This document shows, one piece after another, positions 1 through 8,060 of a DNA stretch of 64,000 nt. Position 1 is the first letter of the stretch. Each line of letters opens with the position of its first letter. A model generated the notes under the pieces. That model was not told where the DNA came from and did not search any database. It saw only the letters and a program-made list of their open reading frames with translations. Both the position numbers and the translations under genes were made by a program. Source of the stretch: CAIWHR01 sp963836265 (lineage in GTDB: Bacteria > Pseudomonadota > Gammaproteobacteria > Burkholderiales > Casimicrobiaceae); the NCBI GenBank assembly GCA_963836265.1, contig CAWIIO010000005.1:310001-374000 (forward strand), written 5' to 3'.

Positions 1-1
1 G

Positions 2-433
2 AAGAATGTGCTCGCGATCGCCGCCGGGATCAGCGACGGACTGGGGTTCGGCCACAACGCACGCGCTGCCCTGGTCACCCGCGGCTTGGCCGAGACCGGG
101 CGCCTGTCGGAAGCGCTCGGCGGGCGGCGGGAGACGCTGATGGGCCTCGCCGGCCTCGGCGATCTCGTGCTGACGTGCACGGGCGATCTTTCGCGCAATC
201 GACGCGTCGGGCTCGCGTTGGCGGAGCGAGCGCCCTTGCCCGCGATCCTCGCGGCGATCGGCCACGTCGCGGAGGGCGTGGGTGCCGCCAAAGCCGCGAA
301 TGCGCTCGCACGTCACTGCGGTATCGACATGCCGATCTGCGCTGCCGTCTATCGGGTGCTCTACGAGGCATTGCCGCCGCGGAAGGCGGTCGAAGCGCTG
401 CTTCAGCGCGAACCGCGGTCCGAGCGTTCCTGA
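2..433 (+). CDS. gpsA: Glycerol-3-phosphate dehydrogenase [NAD(P)+], C-terminal part
   Basis: This is the 3' end of a gene that begins before the window. About 143 residues remain. They match the all-helical C-terminal substrate-binding domain of GpsA, which makes sn-glycerol 3-phosphate from dihydroxyacetone phosphate for phospholipid synthesis. Diagnostic stretches are the KNVLAIAAGISDGL-type segment at the window edge, the LAGLGDLVLTCTG segment and the late EGVGAAKA and MPICAAVY segments. The family is usually about 330 residues, so roughly 190 N-terminal residues (the Rossmann domain) lie upstream. The last 31 bases overlap the 3' end of the convergent trmL. The family assignment is firm; nothing about regulation can be seen. 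Confidence 0.93.
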   Translation, partial: KNVLAIAAGISDGLGFGHNARAALVTRGLAETGRLSEALGGRRETLMGLAGLGDLVLTCTGDLSRNRRVGLALAERAPLPAILAAIGHVAEGVGAAKAANALARHCGIDMPICAAVYRVLYEALPPRKAVEALLQREPRSERS

Positions 434-936
434 ATGTCGCGACCGAGGGCCGCGCCGGCAAATCCAAGCTGTCGCCACGCCTCGTAGACTGCCACCGCGA
501 CGGCATTCGACAAGTTGAGGCTGCGCACGCCCGGACGCATCGGGATGCGCAGCCGCGCGTCCGTCTCGAATTGCGCCACGATCGCGGCGGGCAATCCCGA
601 CGTCTCGCAACCGAACACCAGAACGTCGCCCTCGCCGAAGCGGGCGCCGTAGAGCGACCGCGAGGCTTGCGTCGTGAGGGCGAACCAGCGTCGCGCGAAG
701 GCTCCATCCAGCGCGGCGCGGCAGGCGGCGAAATCGCGATGGACGCGCACCCGCGCATATTCGTGGTAATCGAGGCCGGCACGCTTCAACTCACGGTCGT
801 CCATTCGAAATCCCAGCGGTTCGACGAGATGCAGCTCGGCGCCCGTGTTCGCGGTGAGCCGGATCACGTTGCCGGTGTTCGGCGGAATCTCCGGGTGGAC
901 GAGGACGACGGCGAACGGAGCGGCAACAGTGGCCAT
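403..936 (-). CDS. trmL: tRNA (cytidine(34)-2'-O)-methyltransferase TrmL
   Basis: A 177-residue SPOUT-class methyltransferase. Family knowledge: TrmL methylates the ribose of wobble position 34 in tRNA-Leu isoacceptors. The N-terminal HPEIPPNTGNVIRL segment and the C-terminal knot segment RSLNLSNAVAVAVYEAW are the hallmarks of the TrmL/SpoU family, and the LVFGCETSGLP segment is the usual S-adenosylmethionine-site motif. The length is slightly longer than E. coli TrmL (about 157). The gene sits 10 bases after comF on the same strand, so the two probably share a transcript. Its end overlaps the convergent gpsA by 31 bases. Confidence 0.93.
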   Translation of the reverse strand: MATVAAPFAVVLVHPEIPPNTGNVIRLTANTGAELHLVEPLGFRMDDRELKRAGLDYHEYARVRVHRDFAACRAALDGAFARRWFALTTQASRSLYGARFGEGDVLVFGCETSGLPAAIVAQFETDARLRIPMRPGVRSLNLSNAVAVAVYEAWRQLGFAGAALGRDIQERSDRGSR

Positions 937-946
937 TCGGCACCGC

Positions 947-1774
947 TCAATCCTGGCCGGGGTGCAGCGTGCGGGCGACGACCCAGCACTCGACGCGGGC
1001 GGCCCCGGCGCCGCGCAGCGCGCGCGCCGCTTCGGCGAGCGTGGCGCCGGTGGTCATCACGTCATCGACGAGCGCGATCCTGGCGCCGCGTACCTCACCT
1101 TCAACCGCGAACGCGCCGCGGACGTTGCGCGCGCGCTGCGCCCACGACAGCGAGGCCTGGGGCGGCCCGCCGGCGATCCGCGCGAGGGGTGTTGCGAGCG
1201 GCAGCGCCGTGGCCGGCGCGATGCGCGAAGCGATCTCCTGGGCCTGGTTGAAGCCCCGCTCGCGCTGGCGCGACGCGGCGAGCGGCAATGCGACAATGCG
1301 ATCGGGCCAGGCGTCTTTTGCGCGCCGCGCGAGCGCCGTCGCGATGGCCGCCGCAAGCGTGGCGGCCGCCCAATCGGCAAGCACGAGCCGGCCCCCGTAC
1401 TTGAGTCGCTGCAGCAGCCGGTCCACCGGAAACGCGTAGACGAGCGGTGCGATCGCGGCTGCGTAGGGGGGCGGGTGCGCGAGGCACGCTCCGCAGATCG
1501 CGCCGCCCGGGCTCGGCAGCGCGCATATCGCGCATGCCGCCGACAGCCGCGGCAGCGCTGCGGTGCACCGGGCGCACAGCAGCGCGGCGCCAGCCGCTGC
1601 CACGCACAGCTCGCAACGTTGCGGCAGCGCGAGGCGGGCGCAGCGGACGACTCCGCCGCGCGCGCGACGGGCGAGCGAGCGAGGCGCCAGACGCGACGCC
1701 CCTCCCGCAAACTGCGTCCGATTGTCAAATGCCCGGGCGCGCGGATTTGACAAGGCGCGAGCCTCCCTCGACAC
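947..1774 (-). CDS. ComF family phosphoribosyltransferase-like protein
   Basis: The C-terminal part carries the phosphoribosyltransferase PRPP loop (ALVDDVMTTGAT) typical of ComF/GntX proteins. The N-terminal part has four Cys pairs (CELC, CARC, CAIC, CGAC) that fit the double-zinc-ribbon of this family. ComF is linked to DNA uptake in naturally competent bacteria, but in most Proteobacteria the role is unproven. The start is uncertain: the reading frame is open up to 2026, across the bioB start. The GTG at 1774 (275 residues) avoids overlap with bioB and is used here; a start nearer the first Cys pair would give about 240 residues, closer to the family norm. It is followed directly by trmL. 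Confidence 0.82.
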   Translation of the reverse strand: MSREARALSNPRARAFDNRTQFAGGASRLAPRSLARRARGGVVRCARLALPQRCELCVAAAGAALLCARCTAALPRLSAACAICALPSPGGAICGACLAHPPPYAAAIAPLVYAFPVDRLLQRLKYGGRLVLADWAAATLAAAIATALARRAKDAWPDRIVALPLAASRQRERGFNQAQEIASRIAPATALPLATPLARIAGGPPQASLSWAQRARNVRGAFAVEGEVRGARIALVDDVMTTGATLAEAARALRGAGAARVECWVVARTLHPGQD

Positions 1775-1865
1775 TGGGTTCGCATTGTAAGCGGCGCCGC
1801 CCCTGGCTCGACGCGAGCCCGCGCCCGTACAGCTCTCGACCAACCCTATCGCAAAAGATCGCGCC

Positions 1866-2951
1866 ATGCCATCGGCCGAACGAACGAGCGGCGCACAGCC
1901 GCCCATGAGCCGCGTCCCTCCGTCCGAGGGACCGCTGGGCGAGCGCGGCGAAGCCACCGACGCCGGTGCGACGCCAGGGGTCGCGGTCGCGGGGGCATCC
2001 GCACCCGCGCGGTGGCCGGTGGCCACGGTCGAAGCGCTTTTCGCGCTGCCGTTGCCCGAGCTCCTGTTCCGGGCGCAGCAGGTTCATCGGGACCACCACG
2101 CACCGAACACCGTGCAGCTTTGCACGCTGTTGTCGATCAAGACGGGCGGCTGTCCCGAGGACTGCGGCTATTGCCCGCAGGCGAAGCGTTACCACACCGG
2201 CGTTGACGACGAAGCGCTGCTCGAATTGGCCGCCGTCGTCGCCGCGGCGCGGGCGGCGAAGGCGCAAGGCGCAGCGCGCTTCTGCATGGGGGCGGCATGG
2301 CGGGGGCCGAAGGAGCGCGACCTCGGGTCGGTCCTCGAGATGGTACGCGAGGTCAAGGCACTCGGCCTTGAGACGTGCTGCACGCTCGGGATGCTGAAGG
2401 ACGGCCAGGCGCTGCAACTCAAGAACGCCGGTCTCGACTATTACAACCACAATCTCGACACGGCACCCGAGTTCTACGGCGAAGTGATCACGACGCGCGA
2501 CTATCAGGACCGTCTGGACACGCTGACCCGCGTGCGCGAGGCTGGCATCAACGTCTGCTGCGGCGGCATCGTCGGCATGGGGGAGTCTCGCAGGGAGCGT
2601 GCCGGCCTCGTCGCGCAGCTTGCCAACCTGGATCCCTATCCGGAGTCGGTGCCGATCAATCATCTGGTGCAGGTTCCGGGCACGCCGCTGCACGACAGAT
2701 TCGGCGGCGACGATGCGCTCGACCCGTTCGAATTCGTCCGTACCATCGCGGTCGCACGCATCGTGATGCCGAAAGCCTATGTCCGATTGTCCGCCGGACG
2801 CCGTGAGCTGGGGGAGGCGGTGCAGGCGCTGTGCTTCGTCGCCGGCGCGAATTCCGTCTTCTACGGCGAGAAGCTGCTGACCACGGGGAACCCCGATGTG
2901 ACGGCCGACCGCGCACTGTTTGCGAAGCTCGGACTCGCGACGGCCGGGTGA
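1866..2951 (+). CDS. bioB: Biotin synthase
   Basis: A radical SAM enzyme of 361 residues that inserts sulfur into dethiobiotin, the last step of biotin synthesis. The radical SAM cluster motif CxxxCxxC is at Cys96, Cys100 and Cys103 (GGCPEDCGYC). The downstream segments YYNHNLDT, GGIVGMGE and VPINHLVQVPGTPL are characteristic of BioB. The N-terminus is about 40 residues longer than E. coli BioB, Pro/Ala-rich and low in complexity; Met14 (1905) is an alternative start. It is divergent from comF and heads the biotin gene run bioB-bioF-bioH-bioC-bioD. Confidence 0.97.
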   Translation: MPSAERTSGAQPPMSRVPPSEGPLGERGEATDAGATPGVAVAGASAPARWPVATVEALFALPLPELLFRAQQVHRDHHAPNTVQLCTLLSIKTGGCPEDCGYCPQAKRYHTGVDDEALLELAAVVAAARAAKAQGAARFCMGAAWRGPKERDLGSVLEMVREVKALGLETCCTLGMLKDGQALQLKNAGLDYYNHNLDTAPEFYGEVITTRDYQDRLDTLTRVREAGINVCCGGIVGMGESRRERAGLVAQLANLDPYPESVPINHLVQVPGTPLHDRFGGDDALDPFEFVRTIAVARIVMPKAYVRLSAGRRELGEAVQALCFVAGANSVFYGEKLLTTGNPDVTADRALFAKLGLATAG

Positions 2952-3034
2952 TGCCGCCCGGAAGTATCCGCCGCCGCCCCGACGGCGGAAACGACGGGTG
3001 AGCATCGCGCGCCGCGCCCCATGCGTTCCGCCGA

Positions 3035-4222
3035 ATGTCGCTGATCGCCGATCTCGAACTCGAGCTCGCCGCCCGCGCGGCCAAGGGCGTCGCCCGCGTG
3101 CGCCGCACGCTGTCCTCGCCGCAGGGCACGCGGGTCGTCGTCGAAGGACGCGAAGTCATCGCGTTTGCGAGCAACGACTATCTGGGGCTCGCGAACGACC
3201 CGGCAGTCGTCGCCGCGGCGCGCGACGGTGCGTCGCGCTGGGGCGTCGGCGCCGGCGCGTCGCATCTCATCAGCGGCCATTTTGCGCCGCATGCGGCGCT
3301 CGAAACCGAGCTCGCCGCGTTCGTGCGGCCGTGCGCGAACTCCCAAGCGCTGACATTCTCGACGGGATACCTCGCCAACCTGGCGCTGCTGACGGCGCTT
3401 TGCGGGCGCGGCGACGCGATCTTCGCCGACCGCCTGAATCACGCGTGTCTCAACGACGGTGCGCTACTCGCGCGCGCACAGTTCATCCGCTATCCGCATC
3501 GCGACGTCGCGACGCTGCGTTCGCGTCTGGCGGCCACGAAGGCGCGCCGCAGGGTCATTGCCACCGACGCAGTGTTCAGCATGGACGGCGATCTCGCGCC
3601 GCTGCCCGCGCTCCTCTCGCTCGCCGACGAGTTCGATGCGACACTGGTCGTCGACGACGCCCACGGCTTCGGCGTGCTGGGCGAGGGCCGCGGGACACTC
3701 GCCCATTTCGGCCTCGCGTCCGACCGGATCGTCTGCATGGGAACGCTGGGGAAGGCGGCCGGTGTGGCCGGCGCGTTCGTCGTTGCGCATCCGGCAGTGA
3801 CGGAGACGCTCGTGCAGGCGGCGCGACCGTATATCTACACGACGGCGGCGCCGCCGCTGCTCGCCGAAGCGCTCCGCGCAAGCCTGTCGATCGTCCGCGA
3901 CGACGCGGCGCGCCGTGCCCATCTGGTTTCGCTGATCGCCCGCTTCCGGAGGCGGATCGCGCTCCTGCCGTGGAGCCTTGCCGATTCGCAGACGGCAATT
4001 CAACCGCTCATCGTCGGCGCCAACGCGGCGGCGGTTGGGCTCGCCGACGCGCTGTGGGCGCGCGGCCTGTGGGTGCCCGCGATACGCCCACCTACGGTGC
4101 CGTCGGGGACGGCCCGGCTCCGCATCAGCCTGTCGGCGGGGCACACGGTTGCAGACGTCGATGCGCTGGCCGCTGCGCTCGCGGAGCTTGCCCCGGTTCA
4201 TGCGCAATCCGGAAACGGCTGA
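3035..4222 (+). CDS. bioF: 8-amino-7-oxononanoate synthase
   Basis: A 395-residue PLP-dependent alpha-oxoamine synthase. It condenses pimeloyl-ACP (or -CoA) with L-alanine to form 8-amino-7-oxononanoate (KAPA) in biotin synthesis. Visible family features are FASNDYLGLA near the N-terminus, the GAGASHLISGH glycine-rich loop, VVDDAHGFGVLGE (the Asp that contacts the PLP ring nitrogen) and the PLP-lysine segment GTLGKAAGVAG. The length is normal. Only two bases separate its stop from the bioH start, which implies translational coupling. Confidence 0.97.
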   Translation: MSLIADLELELAARAAKGVARVRRTLSSPQGTRVVVEGREVIAFASNDYLGLANDPAVVAAARDGASRWGVGAGASHLISGHFAPHAALETELAAFVRPCANSQALTFSTGYLANLALLTALCGRGDAIFADRLNHACLNDGALLARAQFIRYPHRDVATLRSRLAATKARRRVIATDAVFSMDGDLAPLPALLSLADEFDATLVVDDAHGFGVLGEGRGTLAHFGLASDRIVCMGTLGKAAGVAGAFVVAHPAVTETLVQAARPYIYTTAAPPLLAEALRASLSIVRDDAARRAHLVSLIARFRRRIALLPWSLADSQTAIQPLIVGANAAAVGLADALWARGLWVPAIRPPTVPSGTARLRISLSAGHTVADVDALAAALAELAPVHAQSGNG

Positions 4223-4224
4223 GC

Positions 4225-4998
4225 ATGCTGCACGTCGAAACGGCCGGCCATGGCCCGCCGCTCGTGCTGCTCCACGGGTGGGCGATGCATGCCGGCGTCT
4301 GGGGACCGCTCGTCGCGCATCTCGCGAAAGCGCATCGCGTCCACGCGGCCGACCTGCCGGGCCATGGTCACAGCGCGTCCGTCGACCCGTTCAGCCTCGA
4401 CGGCATCGTCGACGCGCTGGAAACGACGTTCAGCGGCGATACGGCCCCGCTCACGGTGCTCGGCTGGTCGCTCGGCGGGATGATCGCGATGCGATGGGCG
4501 CGGGTGCGTCCGCAACGCATCGCGCGGCTGGCGCTCGTCTGCACGACGCCGCGGTTCGTCGCGGGCTCGGACTGGCAGCATGCGCTGCCGGAGCCGGTGC
4601 TGTCCCGGTTCGGCGATGAATTGCATGTCGCGTGGAAAGAGACCGTGCAACGTTTTCTCGCGCTGCAGCTCAAGGGGAGCGAGCACGCTCGCTCGGTGCT
4701 CGCGGGGCTCCGCACGGCGCTCTATGAACGCGGCGAACCGTCGTCGCGGGTCCTCGCCGCCGGTCTGGTGCTGCTGCGGAGCGTGGACCTTCGTACGGAG
4801 GCGGGCGCTATCGGCCAGCCGGCGCTGGTAGTGGCCGGCAGCCGCGACGCGCTGACGCCCCCTGCCGCGGGCGAGTGGCTGGCCGCGGCGCTGCCGCAGG
4901 CGCGCTTCGCGCCGATCGACGGCGCCGCGCATGTGCCGTTCCTGTCGCACCCGCAGGCGTTCGAGGCCGCGCTCGACGACTTCCTCGATGTCCGCTGA
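4225..4998 (+). CDS. bioH: Pimeloyl-ACP methyl ester esterase
   Basis: A 257-residue alpha/beta-hydrolase. BioH removes the methyl ester from pimeloyl-ACP so that BioF can use it. The nucleophile elbow GWSLGG carries the catalytic Ser. The oxyanion segment LLHGWAMH is near residue 15, the acid lies near GSRDALTP, and the catalytic His is in GAAHVPF near the C-terminus. The ATG at 4225, two bases after bioF, was chosen although the frame is open further upstream inside bioF. Its end overlaps the bioC start by 11 bases. The bioF-bioH-bioC context makes the function secure. Confidence 0.95.
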   Translation: MLHVETAGHGPPLVLLHGWAMHAGVWGPLVAHLAKAHRVHAADLPGHGHSASVDPFSLDGIVDALETTFSGDTAPLTVLGWSLGGMIAMRWARVRPQRIARLALVCTTPRFVAGSDWQHALPEPVLSRFGDELHVAWKETVQRFLALQLKGSEHARSVLAGLRTALYERGEPSSRVLAAGLVLLRSVDLRTEAGAIGQPALVVAGSRDALTPPAAGEWLAAALPQARFAPIDGAAHVPFLSHPQAFEAALDDFLDVR

Positions 4999-5920
4999 TT
5001 CTCGCGATCCGGATCCGGCCGCGATCGATCCGCGCGCCGTCCGCCGGCACTTCGCGCGCGCGGCGGCGACTTACGATGCGGCGGCAGTCCTGCAGCGGGA
5101 AGTCGGCGCGCGAATGGCCGAACGTCTCGATATCGTCAGGCTCGCGCCGGGCGCGATCCTCGATGCGGGCTGCGGGACCGGCGAGGCGCTGCCGGAGCTC
5201 GCGGCGCGCTATCCAAAGGCAGGGCGGGTCGCGCTCGACATCGCGCTTCCGATGCTCGCGCGGGCCCGATCGCGGGCGGAAGAGGGCCGCTCGGTGATGA
5301 GCCGGCTGCTCGCGCCGATCGGTGTCGCGAGCGTCGCGGCGCCGCACTTCGCATGCGGCGACATCGCTGCGTTGCCCTTTGCGCACGGCGTGTTCGGCCT
5401 CGTGTGGAGCAACCTCGCGCTGCAATGGGTGAGCGATCTCCCGCGGGCGATCGCCGAATTCCATCGCGTGCTCGAAGTCGGGGGCCTGCTCGCGTTCACG
5501 ACTTTCGGGCCGGACACGCTGAAGGAGCTGCGCGCGGCATTCGACGGCGTCGATGCGCATCCGCACGTGAGCCGCTTCGCCGACATGCACGACGTCGGTG
5601 ATCTCCTCGTGCACACGGGCTTTGCCGATCCGGTGCTGCAGATGGAGATGATCACCCTCACCTATGCCGACGCGCCGGCCATGACGCGCGAGCTCAAGGC
5701 GATCGGCGCGACCAACGCGATGCGGGGCCGCGGGCGCGGGCTGATGGGCCGGGAGCGCTGGCACAAGGCGCTCTTGGCGCTGCTGCGCACGAGGGCGGAC
5801 GACGGTCGTATCCCTGCCACGTTCGAGGTGATCTACGGCCACGCCTGGAAGGCGGCGCCGACGCGCACGGCGGAAGGACACGCGGTCGTCGCGCTCACGC
5901 GAAAGCCACGGCGTTCGTGA
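4988..5920 (+). CDS. bioC: Malonyl-ACP O-methyltransferase
   Basis: A 310-residue class I SAM-dependent methyltransferase. BioC methylates malonyl-ACP so that the fatty-acid machinery can build the pimeloyl chain. SAM motif I is LDAGCGTGEALPEL near residue 57. The N-terminal RRHFARAAATYDAAA segment and SNLALQWVSDLP are typical BioC features. The start at 4988 overlaps the bioH stop by 11 bases; an earlier in-frame ATG at 4931 would lie deep inside bioH and is less likely. Confidence 0.95.
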   Translation: MSADSRDPDPAAIDPRAVRRHFARAAATYDAAAVLQREVGARMAERLDIVRLAPGAILDAGCGTGEALPELAARYPKAGRVALDIALPMLARARSRAEEGRSVMSRLLAPIGVASVAAPHFACGDIAALPFAHGVFGLVWSNLALQWVSDLPRAIAEFHRVLEVGGLLAFTTFGPDTLKELRAAFDGVDAHPHVSRFADMHDVGDLLVHTGFADPVLQMEMITLTYADAPAMTRELKAIGATNAMRGRGRGLMGRERWHKALLALLRTRADDGRIPATFEVIYGHAWKAAPTRTAEGHAVVALTRKPRRS

Positions 5921-5940
5921 CGAGGTAGCCGTGGAAGCAG

Positions 5941-6043
5941 CCACGAATGGCACGATAACCACGAAGCAATCCGCGCGAGGGCGATTCGCCGTCGCGGCGC
6001 CGAGCTGGATGAAATCGAGTTTCCTTTCGTGCTCTTCGTGCTG
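5941..6043. repeat. Inverted CACGAAG-type repeat element between bioC and bioD
   Basis: The left arm (5941-5969) contains three copies of a CACGA(A/T)-like unit on the plus strand. The right arm (6020-6043) contains the same unit on the minus strand, reading CACGAAGAGCACGAAAG when complemented. The arms could pair imperfectly around a 50-base centre. Elements built from CACGAAG units are common between genes of proteobacterial genomes. No gene is seen here. Confidence 0.5.
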
Positions 6044-6063
6044 AAGATGGCGTTTAGCCTGCC

Positions 6064-6744
6064 GTGACCCGGGGTCTCTTCGTTACCGGAACCGACACCG
6101 GGGTGGGCAAGACGCGCGTTGCCGCGGCCCTGCTGCGAGCGCTCGTGGCGCACCGATGGCGCGCGGTCGGGATGAAGCCGATCGCGGCGGGCGTGGCGCC
6201 CGGCGCGTCGCGCAATGCGGACGTCGCGGCGCTCCTCGCTGCGGGCAATGTCGCGGCGAGTCTGCCTGACGTGAATCCGTACTCGTTCGCGCCTGCGATC
6301 GCGCCGCATCTCGCTGCGGCGACGGCGGGAATCGGCCTCGAGCTTGAACCGATCGCCGCGGCCTACGCCCGCCTCGCAGCGGTGGCGGACATCGTCGTCG
6401 TCGAAGGCGCCGGTGGGACGCTGGTGCCGCTCTCCGCACGCCTCGACATGCTCGACGTTCCCGCGCGCTTGAACCTGCCGGTAGTGCTTGTCGTCGGGGT
6501 CCGGCTGGGCTGCCTCAGCCATGCGTTGCTGTCGGCGCTGTCGATCAACGCGCGCGGCCTCACGCTCGCGGGCTGGATTGCAAATCGCGTCGATCCCAAG
6601 ATGCCGATGGCTGCGGAGAACGTTGCCGCGCTGGCTGCGCGGCTCCCGGCGCCGCTCGTCGCCGATCTTCCGTGGTGCGCGAGCGATGACAGCGCAGCGG
6701 AGTTGCCCGAGGGCGCGCTCGGCGCGCTCGGCCTGTCCCGCTGA
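6064..6744 (+). CDS. bioD: ATP-dependent dethiobiotin synthetase
   Basis: A 226-residue P-loop enzyme that closes the ureido ring of 7,8-diaminononanoate with CO2 and ATP. The N-terminal FVTGTDTGVGKT carries the modified P-loop. GMKPIAAG supplies the conserved catalytic Lys segment, and VEGAGGTLVPL is the second nucleotide and substrate loop. The gene starts with GTG at 6064. It follows bioC after a 143-base repeat-containing gap, so it may be transcribed separately. bioA, the aminotransferase step between BioF and BioD, is not in the window. Confidence 0.95.
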   Translation: MTRGLFVTGTDTGVGKTRVAAALLRALVAHRWRAVGMKPIAAGVAPGASRNADVAALLAAGNVAASLPDVNPYSFAPAIAPHLAAATAGIGLELEPIAAAYARLAAVADIVVVEGAGGTLVPLSARLDMLDVPARLNLPVVLVVGVRLGCLSHALLSALSINARGLTLAGWIANRVDPKMPMAAENVAALAARLPAPLVADLPWCASDDSAAELPEGALGALGLSR

Positions 6745-6826
6745 CGTCGACTGGAGATGTGCTCCGAACGCGACGCAACCGTTGCAACATGTGGCTTGAC
6801 TCATGTATCTACGCAGTATCGAACCA

Positions 6827-6835
6827 TGCTAAGAT
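6827..6835 (+). promoter_or_regulatory. Putative extended -10 element before coxB
   Basis: TGCTAAGAT fits an extended -10 box 52 bases before the coxB start. The TTGACT at 6796-6801 is too far away (28 bases) to be its normal -35, so the promoter is tentative. Confidence 0.3.
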
Positions 6836-6886
6836 TTCGCCCTTTTGCGGCACCGACGACGAACGCACGACGCTTTCGAGGGCAGC

Positions 6887-8032
6887 ATGATGGGGAGTGA
6901 ATTCCGGGCCGGGCGGCGGCTCGCGCGGGCGATTGCGGGGATGGCCCTTGCGGTGCCGGGCGCGGCGTACGCGGCGCGGGAATGGAACCTGCAAACGCCG
7001 GTGACGCCGGTCGCGCGGCAGATGTACGACCTGCATTCGTTCATCTTCTGGGTCTGCGTCGTCATCTTCGTCGTCGTCTTCGGCGTGATGTTCTACTCGA
7101 TCTTCAGGCACCGGAAATCGGTCGGGCACGAGGCGCACCAGTTCCACGAAAACACGACGGTCGAGGTCATCTGGACGGTGATCCCGTTCCTGATCCTGCT
7201 GTTCGTCGCATTCCCGGCCACCAAGACGGTCCTCCGGATGAAGGACACGAGTGACCCGGGCCTGACGGTCAAGGTCACCGGCTATCAGTGGAAGTGGGGC
7301 TACGACTATCTGCAGGATGGCGTTGCCTTCTATTCGAACCTCGCGACACCGATCGCCCAGATCGAGAACCAGGCGCCGAAGGGCGAGCACTATCTGCTCG
7401 AGGTCGACAATCCGTTGGTGGTGCCGGTGGACACCAAGGTCCGGCTGCTGATCACCGCTGGGGACGTCATTCACTCCTGGTGGGTTCCGGCGTTCGGGGT
7501 GAAGCAGGACGCAATTCCGGGCTTCGTTCGCGACACCTGGTTCCGGGCGGAAACGCCGGGCATCTACCGTGGCCAGTGCGCGGAGCTCTGCGGCAAGGAG
7601 CATGGCTTCATGCCGATCGTCGTCGAAGTGAAGACCAAGGACGACTACGCGAAGTGGATGGACGACCAGAAAAGGAAGGTCGCGGCCGCCGGCGACGATC
7701 CGAACAGGGCGTGGGACGTGAAGGACCTGGTCGCGCACGGCGAGAAGGTCTACGCGGCCAATTGCGCGGCCTGCCACCAGCCGACGGGCAAGGGCGCGCC
7801 GCCGGCGTTTCCGGCGCTCGACGGCTCGACGGTCGTCAACGGTCCGAAGGCAGCGCAGATCAAGACGGTGTTAAACGGCGTCGAGCGCGATGGCAAGCCG
7901 ACGGCGATGGTGTCGTGGAAGCAGCTCTCCGACACCGACATCGCGTCCGTCATCACCTACACGCGCAACAGCTGGGGCAACAAGACCGGCGAAGCCGTCC
8001 AGCCGTCCGAAATCAAGGTTGCCCGGCAGTAG
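6887..8032 (+). CDS. coxB: Cytochrome c oxidase subunit II with C-terminal cytochrome c domain
   Basis: The subunit carries the CuA centre that accepts electrons from cytochrome c. After a signal peptide (cleavage near AYAAREW) come two membrane helices, then the cupredoxin domain with CuA ligands in HSWWVP and CAELCGKEHGFM (Cys, Cys, His, Met). A c-type heme site NCAACHQPTG follows in a fused cytochrome c domain, so this is the caa3-like type of subunit II common in Betaproteobacteria. The start at 6887 (381 residues) follows a GAGG ribosome site; the frame is open to 6845. It heads the oxidase operon. Confidence 0.96.
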   Translation: MMGSEFRAGRRLARAIAGMALAVPGAAYAAREWNLQTPVTPVARQMYDLHSFIFWVCVVIFVVVFGVMFYSIFRHRKSVGHEAHQFHENTTVEVIWTVIPFLILLFVAFPATKTVLRMKDTSDPGLTVKVTGYQWKWGYDYLQDGVAFYSNLATPIAQIENQAPKGEHYLLEVDNPLVVPVDTKVRLLITAGDVIHSWWVPAFGVKQDAIPGFVRDTWFRAETPGIYRGQCAELCGKEHGFMPIVVEVKTKDDYAKWMDDQKRKVAAAGDDPNRAWDVKDLVAHGEKVYAANCAACHQPTGKGAPPAFPALDGSTVVNGPKAAQIKTVLNGVERDGKPTAMVSWKQLSDTDIASVITYTRNSWGNKTGEAVQPSEIKVARQ

Positions 8033-8060
8033 CGCGGCCCGAATCAGCGAAGAGATCCTC

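Noticed and set aside
1867..2026. Longer ComF start upstream of 1774
   Set aside because: It would overlap the divergent bioB coding region and adds residues without family similarity.
6796..6801. TTGACT as -35 box of coxB
   Set aside because: The nearest good -10 (TAAGAT at 6830) is 28 bases away, too far for a sigma-70 promoter.
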